The notes under the pieces: model-generated
Databases searched by the model: none
Told to the model about the DNA's origin: nothing
What the model saw: only the letters and a program-made list of their open reading frames with translations
Translations under genes and position numbers: made by a program
Shown here: in pieces, positions 30,103 to 37,917 of the stretch
Position numbering within the stretch: the first letter of the stretch is position 1
Layout: every line of letters begins with the position of its first letter
Assembly: GCA_902782665.1 (NCBI GenBank)
Contig: CACZOA010000055.1
Coordinates: 1-44,246 of the forward strand
Length of the DNA stretch: 44,246 nt
Direction: 5' to 3'
Source of the DNA: an uncultured Bacteroidales bacterium
Lineage (GTDB): Bacteria > Bacteroidota > Bacteroidia > Bacteroidales > Paludibacteraceae

Positions 30103-33100
30103 ATGCAAAACAATATAGAAAAAACTAAAATATACAAGGCATCGGCAGGAAGTGGTAAGACTTTCCGTTTGGCTGTGGAATATCTAAAACTTATTTTAAA
30201 AGATAAAAACGCCTTTAAATCCATTCTTGCTGTGACTTTTACAAATAAGGCTACTGCAGAGATGAAGGAGAGAATTTTGTTTGAACTTTATGGTCTGCAT
30301 CGTGGTTATAAAGATTCTGACAGCTATAGAGATAAGTTGATAGAAGAACTTGGTCAGGGATGGAATGCGGAAAAAATTTCTGAAAAGGCAGGAGAAGCAA
30401 TATATGCGATCATTCATGATTATTCACATTTCAGAATTGAGACGATAGACTCTTTTTTCCAAAGTGTATTGCGTAATCTTGTACATGAACTTGAGATTGG
30501 AGCCATCGTCAATCTTGAACTTGATAAAGCTTCTGTTATTCATGAGGCTGTAAATGATATGATGAACAGTCTGCATGAGGATGACAAGAAAAAGTTGTTG
30601 AAATGGTTGACAGACTTTTCTGTGGAGAATATAAAGAATGGAAAAAGCTGGAGAGTAAACAGCAAAGTGGAAAAATTCTCCACCAATATATTCAACGAGG
30701 ATTTCTTAACAAAAAAGAAAAAAGATGATATATATACTATCGATAAACTGACTGCTTATAAAAGAAATATAGATAGTATACTGAAGGGACATCTAAGCAA
30801 ATTAAAGAATTTTGCAGAGGAATTTTTCGTCAAGATGGATGGATGGAAAGCTGTTCCAGAGAATTTCTATTACGGTTCAAAAGGTTTGTGGGGATACTTC
30901 GTGAAAATAAATAATGGAGTATACATGGATGATAATATGCCTAACAGTTATGTGAAAACGTCTTTGGAAGCATTGGAAAACATAGAATCGAAAAGAAAAA
31001 ATTCAAATGTGGATGCGAAGTGGGTGTATGATCATCTCAACAAAACAGAGAAATATCGTTCAGATCATCTTGAGGAGATGTCAACTTGTGAGACGGTGCT
31101 GAAGAATATCAACAATATAGGATTGTTGTATGATATAGAGAGTATTGTACGTCGCAACAATGACATGACTGGAAAATTTTTGCTAGGAGATACGGCTATT
31201 CTTCTGAATGAGATAATAGATAAAAGCACAGCTCCATTTATCTATGAAAAGATAGGCACAACTTTGCGTCATATCATGATAGATGAGTTTCAGGATACAT
31301 CCAAAATTCAATGGAAAAATTTTGTACCGTTGTTGTCGGATTCAGTGGCAAACGGTGGTTCAAATCTTATTGTGGGAGATCCAAAACAGTCAATTTATCG
31401 TTGGCGAAACGGAGATTATAGTATCATTGAGAATGTAAAGAATTATAGTGAACTTTATCCAGGCAATGTGTCGATGGACACCAATTACAGAAGTTTCAAC
31501 AATGTGATAAAGTTCAATAACGCAATTTTCAAAAGTTGTATTTCTTTTATTCCTAGTGGCGACGCTGCAATCGGCGAACAGATACAGAATATCTACGAGG
31601 AGTCTGGTCAGAAGTATATAAACAAAGGTGAAGGATATGTGAAGTATCAGATTGTGAAGAAAGAGGAAAATGAAAATTCTGATGACAAAATCCTTGAAGT
31701 GATGGTAGAGCAGATTAAAGAGTTGAAGAGTATAGGTATAGAGGAGAATAATATTGCCATTTTGGTGCGTACCAATAATGAGACGGCAAAAATAGCAAAG
31801 TTTTTGTCGGATATGAAGGAAGAAGGAAAACTGCCAAAAAATGAGTTCAATATTGTATCCAGTGAAGCATTCCGTCTCGACAATTCTTTGAGTGTCAACA
31901 TAATTATCAATGCGTTGTGTCTGATAAATGATCCAGACAATGATGTGTATGAGCACCGTCTATATCTTGACTATATCTCTTTGAATAATGGAAGTGACGA
32001 GAATTATGAAGAGGTAAAGAAAAAAGTGTTTGACACATCCACTCTCCCACTCTATGAGATGATGGAAGAAATTTATTTCATACTTGAGCTTGGAAAGATA
32101 AAAGACAATGATGTCTATATGCAGTTGTTTTTGGATAAGGTAAACACTTTCATCAACAAAAAATCTTCTGATCTAACCACGTTCATCAGTTATTGGAATG
32201 AAAAACTATGTGGAGCTACATTGTCGTCGAGCAATGAGAGCAATGGAATACGTGTGCTTACGATCCACAAGTCGAAAGGATTGGAGTTTAAGACGGTAAT
32301 TATTCCGTTTGCTGACTGGGAGATTGAGAACACAAAAAATGACAATATTCTTTGGTGTGAGGCAAACAAAGAGCCATACAATGATATTCCATTGCTTCCT
32401 ATCAACTACAGTAAGAATCTGAAAAACACTATTTTCAAGGAAGATTATGAAAGAGAGAAGGCACAGATGTGGATTGACAATATCAATCTTCTTTATGTGG
32501 CATTCACACGTGCGGAGGCGAATTTGATAGTTTATTCACCAGAACCATCAAAGAGTGATGTCGACGGTGCAAAAAAGGTAAACTCTCTTTTGTCGAAGAT
32601 ATTTACTAACAAGTCGAATCTGATGAGTGACGTCGTCACAAAACTGTTGGCTGAAAATTGGAATGATGAAGAGCAAACGTTTGAGTATGGAGAACTTAGT
32701 AATCCAAAAGACAAAGACAAAACGACAGAAAATGAGTTGAAAAAGGAGGCAGAAAAAGAAAATTTGGATTATGTGAATTATAGGATAGTGAGCGACGGTG
32801 ATAAACCATCAGCAATACAGTTCCGCCAGTCAGACATGAGCAAGAGATTCCTGAAAGATCCGGGAAACTATGATTCAAGAGTTGAACCAGCGACGAATGA
32901 GTTTATGGAGAAAGGAAAAGTGATGCACGCATTGTTTTCCGATATTCATTCTGTTGACGATGTGGAAAAAGCAGTGAAGAAGCAAGTGTATGCGGGAATC
33001 ATATCAAAGGATGAGATGGAATATTACACGTCTGCAATAAAAGAAAAAATTGAGAGTGTACCGTCAGAATGGTTTGATAAAACGGCGAAAATCATCAACG

Positions 33101-33348
33101 AACGAGCAATATTGATGAAGAAAAAAGATGCTGAGGGCAAGATAAGCATTGAAAATAAACGTCCAGACAGAATAGTGATGGTCAACGACAAAGTCATCAT
33201 CATCGACTATAAATTTGGAGAGGAAAACAAAAAGTATAAAAATCAGGTCAAGGAATATGCTGATCTGATAAAGAAGATGGGCTACAATAATGTGGAAGGA
33301 TATTTGTGGTATGTGGAGAAGAGTGAGATAGAAAATGTGAAATGTTAA
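30103..33348 (+). CDS. UvrD-family helicase with C-terminal RecB-type nuclease (AddA/RecB-like)
   Basis: This 1081-aa protein couples a superfamily 1A helicase to a nuclease for double-strand-break end processing. Helicase motifs: Walker A YKASAGSGKTF (residues 11-21), motif Ia AVTFTNKATAEMKERI, Walker B HIMIDEFQDTS, motif III GDPKQSIYRWR, NYRSFNNV, RVLTIHKSKGLEFKTVIIP and VAFTRAEAN. The C-terminal PD-(D/E)XK domain (about 940-1075) has GKVMHALFSD, RPDRIV and IIIDYKFG followed by QVKEYADL, so its catalytic residues look intact. In many Bacteroidota an AddB-like partner gene is adjacent; here neither neighbour is one. Confidence 0.88.
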   Translation: MQNNIEKTKIYKASAGSGKTFRLAVEYLKLILKDKNAFKSILAVTFTNKATAEMKERILFELYGLHRGYKDSDSYRDKLIEELGQGWNAEKISEKAGEAIYAIIHDYSHFRIETIDSFFQSVLRNLVHELEIGAIVNLELDKASVIHEAVNDMMNSLHEDDKKKLLKWLTDFSVENIKNGKSWRVNSKVEKFSTNIFNEDFLTKKKKDDIYTIDKLTAYKRNIDSILKGHLSKLKNFAEEFFVKMDGWKAVPENFYYGSKGLWGYFVKINNGVYMDDNMPNSYVKTSLEALENIESKRKNSNVDAKWVYDHLNKTEKYRSDHLEEMSTCETVLKNINNIGLLYDIESIVRRNNDMTGKFLLGDTAILLNEIIDKSTAPFIYEKIGTTLRHIMIDEFQDTSKIQWKNFVPLLSDSVANGGSNLIVGDPKQSIYRWRNGDYSIIENVKNYSELYPGNVSMDTNYRSFNNVIKFNNAIFKSCISFIPSGDAAIGEQIQNIYEESGQKYINKGEGYVKYQIVKKEENENSDDKILEVMVEQIKELKSIGIEENNIAILVRTNNETAKIAKFLSDMKEEGKLPKNEFNIVSSEAFRLDNSLSVNIIINALCLINDPDNDVYEHRLYLDYISLNNGSDENYEEVKKKVFDTSTLPLYEMMEEIYFILELGKIKDNDVYMQLFLDKVNTFINKKSSDLTTFISYWNEKLCGATLSSSNESNGIRVLTIHKSKGLEFKTVIIPFADWEIENTKNDNILWCEANKEPYNDIPLLPINYSKNLKNTIFKEDYEREKAQMWIDNINLLYVAFTRAEANLIVYSPEPSKSDVDGAKKVNSLLSKIFTNKSNLMSDVVTKLLAENWNDEEQTFEYGELSNPKDKDKTTENELKKEAEKENLDYVNYRIVSDGDKPSAIQFRQSDMSKRFLKDPGNYDSRVEPATNEFMEKGKVMHALFSDIHSVDDVEKAVKKQVYAGIISKDEMEYYTSAIKEKIESVPSEWFDKTAKIINERAILMKKKDAEGKISIENKRPDRIVMVNDKVIIIDYKFGEENKKYKNQVKEYADLIKKMGYNNVEGYLWYVEKSEIENVKC

Positions 33349-33417
33349 ATATAAGTGAATTTGACGAAGAACACATGTTTTAGCAGATGTCAAAATTCAA
33401 TCTATTCCATGGTCGTA

Positions 33418-33438
33418 GGGGCAGGTTTTAAACCTGCC
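33418..33438. repeat. Palindromic dispersed repeat (GTAGGGGC family)
   Basis: GGGCAGGTTTTAAACCTGCCC is a perfect 21-bp palindrome preceded by CGTAG. The CGTAGGGGC start recurs at 42442-42450. It may end the recB-like transcript. When translated in one frame it gives the GAGFKPAR string, a common artefact of this repeat. Confidence 0.6.
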
Positions 33439-33523
33439 CGTAATAGAAATCATATTCAAATAGAAAACCAGATAGAAAAAAGGAATGTTAAGAACGGAAC
33501 ATTATCCATTCTCCATCTTAAAT

Positions 33524-34132
33524 CTATAGTATTCCTACTTTCTCAAACATCTTCCTGTAAGCCTCGGCTTTTTTATCCAAACTCAATGGATAAGCACGTG
33601 ATGATGATGGCAAACGATATAATAGAATATCATCACGCAACGTGATATAATTTCCTACCGTCGGAATTTCAGAAAGTGATAATTGCTTCACAATATTCTC
33701 AGTGGCCTTCTCTCCCGTCGTCACCACTACCCTACAATCAGGAATATTATCCAATATTGCATTGATGTCAGTATATTCAACTATCTCCAGAAACTTATCG
33801 GATGCGTTATCTTTCAAACGTTTAACAGCTTCAGCGGTGTCATAATAACCTATACCCTTCTCTTGCAGAAATTCAACAATTAGGTCAAGGTTGAAACTTT
33901 TTTCCTTAACATCCACAAAATGATTTTTATCCCCAAAGAATATCAATCCCATTATTCTCCAATGATCGTTGATGAAATTTGGATAGAAGAAATCCATACA
34001 CCAACGTTTGCGTTGAGGCGGAAAACTTCCTAAAAACAGAATTTTTGTGTTTTCAGGAAGGAAAGGAAGAAGAGGATGATATTCAATGGAGTCGGAACGT
34101 TGAATATTGTCTAAGTTTATAAATGATGACAT
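33524..34132 (-). CDS. Uracil-DNA glycosylase superfamily protein
   Basis: This 202-aa protein has UDG-fold signatures: LGSFPPQ near residues 33-39 (equivalent of the catalytic-loop GxxPG region), YDTAEAVKR, VVTTGEKA in the core strand, and RLPSSSRAYPL near the end, in the place of the HPSP/HPSxxS DNA-intercalation loop. The closest groups are Mug-like or family 4/6-like glycosylases, which remove uracil or mismatched bases. The usual catalytic Asp/Asn could not be fixed by eye, so activity is not certain. It lies 30 bp after the FISUMP-like gene and may share its transcript. Confidence 0.7.
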   Translation of the reverse strand: MSSFINLDNIQRSDSIEYHPLLPFLPENTKILFLGSFPPQRKRWCMDFFYPNFINDHWRIMGLIFFGDKNHFVDVKEKSFNLDLIVEFLQEKGIGYYDTAEAVKRLKDNASDKFLEIVEYTDINAILDNIPDCRVVVTTGEKATENIVKQLSLSEIPTVGNYITLRDDILLYRLPSSSRAYPLSLDKKAEAYRKMFEKVGIL

Positions 34133-34162
34133 TGGTGAAAATCAGAAAGTGTAAAGATCATC

Positions 34163-34891
34163 TCATTTACTTTTTTTCTTCTTTTTAGAAGAAGTTTTAG
34201 AGGAAGCGACATCCTCATTTATCACTGCACGAACACTTTTACCAGCGAAGCGTTTGTTGCCTCTCCAGTCGATATAATAGTTAGCGAAACAGAGATAATA
34301 AGATCCGTTCATTGTATTTTTGAATAGTGAAGAAGACCAATAAAAACCTTCACTACCAGCAGTGGAATTTTCCTCACCAGAAATGGAACCGGCAGCTGGC
34401 AAGAAAATGATGTTGGTGTTAGTTTTAGAAAAACCAACACGACCGGCGACACCTGTTCCGTCATAATTGTTAGTCCATTCCCAGACACAACCCTCTAACA
34501 ATTCCTCTTCATCTTTGATTGTTGGAGTACGCCATGCACCACCCCAATTGACATAAGCAGCATCGTCTGTTTTTTCTAATTCTTTCTTGTTGTCAACTTT
34601 ACCTTCGGAATCTTTTGTGCAGTATTTGGTCATGAATTGACCATCATCTTTACCCCATTTGTAATTGTTCCAAGAATACTCTTTCTTAGGTTCTGTTTCT
34701 CCCCATGCAAAATAGTCGCCATATTCGATGGGTTTAGTTGCACCTACATTACAAGTAGCCCAAAGTCTGCCGCTTGGCAATCCTAAATCAACGTAATCAT
34801 GTCCATCTTTATTACCACTGACTGTTTGTGCAAAACAATTCGTTCCAATTGTGATTATAAGGACAATAAACGAATAAAATAAATTTTTCAT
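34163..34891 (-). CDS. Secreted FISUMP-like (paralogous major domain) protein
   Basis: This protein of about 242 aa has a signal peptide (MKNLFYSFIVLIITIGTNCFAQ). The mature part has the repetitive aromatic pattern of the Fibrobacter succinogenes major paralogous domain, common in secreted Bacteroidales proteins: YVDLGLPSGRLWATCNVGA, YGDYFAWGETEPK, WRTPT, LPAAGS, GFYWSSS and a closing KSVRAVI. The end is Lys/Ser-rich (TSSKKKKKSK). The function is unknown; the domain is lectin-like in appearance. The ATG at 34891 is chosen over a TTG nine codons upstream; the promoter at 34923-34954 supports it. Confidence 0.75.
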   Translation of the reverse strand: MKNLFYSFIVLIITIGTNCFAQTVSGNKDGHDYVDLGLPSGRLWATCNVGATKPIEYGDYFAWGETEPKKEYSWNNYKWGKDDGQFMTKYCTKDSEGKVDNKKELEKTDDAAYVNWGGAWRTPTIKDEEELLEGCVWEWTNNYDGTGVAGRVGFSKTNTNIIFLPAAGSISGEENSTAGSEGFYWSSSLFKNTMNGSYYLCFANYYIDWRGNKRFAGKSVRAVINEDVASSKTSSKKKKKSK

Positions 34892-34922
34892 ATTAGTGAC
34901 ACATACATAAATTTTCAATCTG

Positions 34923-34954
34923 CAAAATTATATAAGGAGAGACATCTCTCCAAA
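34923..34954 (-). promoter_or_regulatory. Promoter (-33/-7) for the FISUMP-like gene
   Basis: Minus-strand TTTG (34951-34954), 20-nt spacer and TAATTTTG (34923-34930), 32 bp upstream of the ATG. Confidence 0.65.
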
Positions 34955-35106
34955 CAAAAACTCTGTTTTTATAAATGGCTGTGATTCAGAAAATGACAGA
35001 GTAAGTGTATGATGATAAGTGAAGTTAAATGAGAAAAGTAAGAATATTTATCTCATTTTATCATTTGATTTTATGTCTATTTATAAGGAGATAAAGTAAC
35101 ATATAA

Positions 35107-35132
35107 AAAGAGACGCAGCATATAGCCACGTC
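35107..35132 (-). terminator. Terminator after the NMO/FabK-like gene
   Basis: GAGACG / CGTCTC 6-bp stem, with a plus-strand A-run that is a T-run at the end of the minus-strand transcript, 28 bp past the stop codon. Confidence 0.55.
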
Positions 35133-35159
35133 TCAATAAATAATGATCATTTTCACGTA

Positions 35160-36236
35160 TTATCCAACAACTTTTTTCTGATAGTTGTTGAATTCTTCCT
35201 TGATGCTATTGAAGATCTCTTTTACTTTTTCAATCTTATTAGCTCTGAAAGCGTTTGAACCGCAGAATGCGTAACCATGGTTAAGATCTCCGCGGAAAGC
35301 ATTGTAAAGAGCAGCGACGATGCAATAAGGACTGTTTTTCACATCACATGTCTTAATACAGTGGCAAAGACATTTCTTTGGCTGAGTTTCACCATCCTTA
35401 ACACGTGCGATAAAGTCGTTGTGAATAGCACGTCCTGGCATACCAACAGGACTCTTGATAATCTCTATATCCTTTTCGTCTGCCTTGATATACGACTCTT
35501 TAAATTCCATTGAGGCGTCACACTCTTCTGTAGTTACGAAGCGTGTTCCCATCTGTACACCAGATGCTCCACAGTTCATGATACGTGCCATATCTTCACC
35601 TGTGTAGATACCACCTCCCGCAAACACTGGAATATTCTTCTCTTCAATATACTCTTTAGCGACTGATACTACCTCAGGAACAGTTTTCTCTAGTGAGAAA
35701 GCCTCGTCGAAGATCTGATCTTCCTTGTAACCAAGATGACCACCAGCTTTTGGTCCCTCAACAACGATAGCGTCTGGAAGGTAGTTGTACAAACTTTTCC
35801 ATTTTGAACAAATGATCTTTGCAGCACGTGCAGAAGAAACAATAGGAACCAACTTTGTTTTGCTGCCTTCTGTTAGAAAAGATGGCATATTAAGTGGCAG
35901 ACCAGCACCAGAGAAAATAATGTCAGCCTTCTCTTGAATAGCTGTCTTCACCATGTCGGCGAAATTAGACATAGCTACCATCACGTTGACACCAATTATA
36001 CCATTTGATTTTTCTCTTGCTTTACGTATTTCCTCCTGCAAACCATAAATGCTTGCTTTCATGTAGTTGTTGGAAAAGTTATTGTAAATTAATCCAAGCC
36101 CAGCGCTTGAAATAACTCCTACTCCACCTTCATTGGCAACTGCTGATGCCAAGCCAGAAAGAGAAATACCTACTCCCATTCCTCCTTGAATGATAGGTAC
36201 TCTTAATGACAAATCTCCAATTTTTACAGAATCCAT
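35160..36236 (-). CDS. FMN-dependent nitronate monooxygenase / FabK-like enoyl reductase
   Basis: This protein of about 358 aa has the TIM-barrel FMN fold of the NMO/FabK family: VPIIQGGMGVGISLSGLASAV at the start, NVMVAMSNF, IIFSGAGLP, VVEGPKAGGHLG with the candidate catalytic His, PVFAGGGIYTGEDM and GVQMGTRFV for FMN phosphate. A Cys-rich stretch near the end (CLCHCIKTCDVKNSPYC) is unusual for classic NMO and could bind metal or a cluster. The ATG at 36236 is preferred over a TTG eight codons upstream that lies in the -7 element. Nitronate oxidation and enoyl-ACP reduction cannot be told apart here. Confidence 0.82.
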   Translation of the reverse strand: MDSVKIGDLSLRVPIIQGGMGVGISLSGLASAVANEGGVGVISSAGLGLIYNNFSNNYMKASIYGLQEEIRKAREKSNGIIGVNVMVAMSNFADMVKTAIQEKADIIFSGAGLPLNMPSFLTEGSKTKLVPIVSSARAAKIICSKWKSLYNYLPDAIVVEGPKAGGHLGYKEDQIFDEAFSLEKTVPEVVSVAKEYIEEKNIPVFAGGGIYTGEDMARIMNCGASGVQMGTRFVTTEECDASMEFKESYIKADEKDIEIIKSPVGMPGRAIHNDFIARVKDGETQPKKCLCHCIKTCDVKNSPYCIVAALYNAFRGDLNHGYAFCGSNAFRANKIEKVKEIFNSIKEEFNNYQKKVVG

Positions 36237-36257
36237 ATCGATATTATTAATCTTCTG

Positions 36258-36265
36258 CAAAATTA
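36258..36265 (-). promoter_or_regulatory. -7 element (TAATTTTG) for the NMO/FabK-like gene
   Basis: Minus-strand TAnnTTTG match 22 bp before the ATG at 36236. Confidence 0.55.
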
Positions 36266-36580
36266 ACGAAATATTTAGTTTTATTCGATTTGTATTTTAT
36301 ATTTTTATTCATAATAGATAAAAAACATAATTTGTTTCAATTAATCAATATTTATACTGTATAATTGTTGAAGATAACAAAGGGTGTATACTATAATTTG
36401 TGTTTATCACAACATTTGTCAGATTCACATAAATTTTTTGGCTATTTGAAACAACTTTCTAATAATCGTTCTACGATTGGATTTAATTCGTAATTGTTTG
36501 AAATACATCTGTGAAATTGGAAATTGATCTTACTATATCATTATAAATGGGTATCACAATGTAATTGATTTGCAACTTGG

Positions 36581-36614
36581 TTGCATAAACTTTAGTCTAT
36601 TTTTGCATAAACTT
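36581..36614 (+). promoter_or_regulatory. Direct repeats around the -7 element of the metal-efflux operon
   Basis: TTGCATAAACTT occurs at 36581-36592 and again at 36603-36614, 22 bp (two helical turns) apart. The -7 element TATTTTTG (36598-36605) overlaps the start of the second copy. This layout suits a repressor or activator site, perhaps metal-responsive. Confidence 0.45.
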
Positions 36615-36627
36615 AAAAATTTTCACC

Positions 36628-37905
36628 ATGCGTAAATCTGTTTATCTAACAATCTCTCTATTGTTGTCAGCTGTATTGGTTGGATGTAATAATCACAGTC
36701 ATGCGGGTCATTCACATGACGACGGTCACGAACATTCAGAGTATGAACATCATCATGATGAGGAAGACAAACATGACCATGATGAACATTATGAAAATAA
36801 GTGCGAAGATAATGAAAGGAATATTGCAAATGGACATTCGCATAATGAGGACTTCCATAACAGTGATGAGGAAGGTCACAAGAAACATGAGGGTGAAGTG
36901 CATTTGTCGGCTGCTGAAATAAAGAAAATATCTACAGAGACAGCAGCGTTTTCTGAGTTTTCTCATGTCATTGTGGCGACGGGAGAAATTCTTCCAACTA
37001 CCAAAGGTGAGGCTTCTGTGGTGGCTCCATTTTCAGGTATTGTGTCTATCGCATCAGGTGTGACGATTGGAGGAAAAGTGCAGGAAGGTCAGGTGCTTTT
37101 CAATATCAGTACGAATGTGGGAGAGGAGAGTGATCTGGTGGAGAAAGCCACTATTGAACTTGAAGCGGCTCGCAAGGAATATGAACGAGATCTCAAGTTG
37201 AGTGAGGAGAAGATAGTGTCGAAGAAGGAACTCAATGAATGTAAAGAACGTTATGAGCAGGCAAAGGTCAAACATGCTAATCTTGCATCAAAAATATCCT
37301 ACGGAAAGGCTATGTCGAAAAGCCAGATATCTGGTTTTGTAAAAAGCATAAATGTTTCAGACGGTGAGTTTGTCAACGCTGGTGAACAACTTGCAGTCGT
37401 CTCTCAAAATGATAAACTGATGCTTCAGGTGAAACTGCCTCAACGTTATCAGAAGAGTGCGTCGAGCATCAAAACAGTAAAATTCCGCACAGCATACGCT
37501 CCGGAAGTGTTTGCTCTTGAAAAGATGGAAGGCAGACAGGTGAGTCAGGCAATCACAACATCGGATGGCGGTTATTATATTCCTTTGCTTTTCGAGTTCA
37601 AGAATATCAGCAATGTCATGTCGGGCACAAGTGTGGAGTGTTATGTGGTGACGAAAGAGAAAAAGAATGTGATCACTGTTCCAAACTGTGCTATTGCGGA
37701 AGATCAAGGAGTTGCCCAGGTGTTTGTGAAAAAGCATGAAGACGCATTCAAGAAACAGTTTGTCACTCTTGGTGAGACGGATGGAGAACGTACGGAGATA
37801 ATAGATGGTCTGCATAAGGGTGATATTGTAGCTGTATCCGACGTCGCACGTCTACATCTTGCAGCCTCTTCCAACGCTATTCCAGCACATACTCACAACC
37901 ACTAA
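36628..37905 (+). CDS. RND heavy-metal efflux periplasmic adaptor, His-rich N-terminus
   Basis: This 425-aa membrane-fusion protein is a lipoprotein (LVGC, Cys20) that links the inner-membrane pump to the outer-membrane channel. Directly after Cys20 comes a His/Asp/Glu-rich stretch (about residues 22-92, with runs such as HSHAGHSHDDGHEH), likely a metal buffer or loading site for Zn2+, Co2+, Ni2+ or Cu+. The core has the lipoyl/barrel-sandwich and alpha-hairpin pattern (VVAPFSGIVS, coiled coil about 165-225, GFVKSINVSDGEFVNAGEQL) and a C-terminal membrane-proximal domain. It ends in a second small His cluster (AHTHNH). It is 12 bp upstream of the pump gene. Confidence 0.9.
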   Translation: MRKSVYLTISLLLSAVLVGCNNHSHAGHSHDDGHEHSEYEHHHDEEDKHDHDEHYENKCEDNERNIANGHSHNEDFHNSDEEGHKKHEGEVHLSAAEIKKISTETAAFSEFSHVIVATGEILPTTKGEASVVAPFSGIVSIASGVTIGGKVQEGQVLFNISTNVGEESDLVEKATIELEAARKEYERDLKLSEEKIVSKKELNECKERYEQAKVKHANLASKISYGKAMSKSQISGFVKSINVSDGEFVNAGEQLAVVSQNDKLMLQVKLPQRYQKSASSIKTVKFRTAYAPEVFALEKMEGRQVSQAITTSDGGYYIPLLFEFKNISNVMSGTSVECYVVTKEKKNVITVPNCAIAEDQGVAQVFVKKHEDAFKKQFVTLGETDGERTEIIDGLHKGDIVAVSDVARLHLAASSNAIPAHTHNH

Positions 37906-37917
37906 AAACAGACTGAT

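Larger units (their letters stand above)
36237..36627. other. Gene-free divergent control region, 391 bp
   Basis: It carries the minus-strand -7 element for the NMO/FabK-like gene (36258-36265), a plus-strand -7 element for the metal adaptor (36598-36605), and two 12-bp TTGCATAAACTT direct repeats (36581-36592 and 36603-36614). No coding frame is supported. Confidence 0.6.

Noticed and set aside
31390-31956. 188-codon minus-strand frame inside the recB-like gene
   Set aside because: Shadow of the helicase reading frame; hydrophobic by codon complement only.
33355-33645. 96-codon plus-strand frame containing GAGFKPAR
   Set aside because: It reads through a palindromic dispersed repeat and the end of the UDG gene; the GAGFKPAR string is a translation artefact of this repeat.
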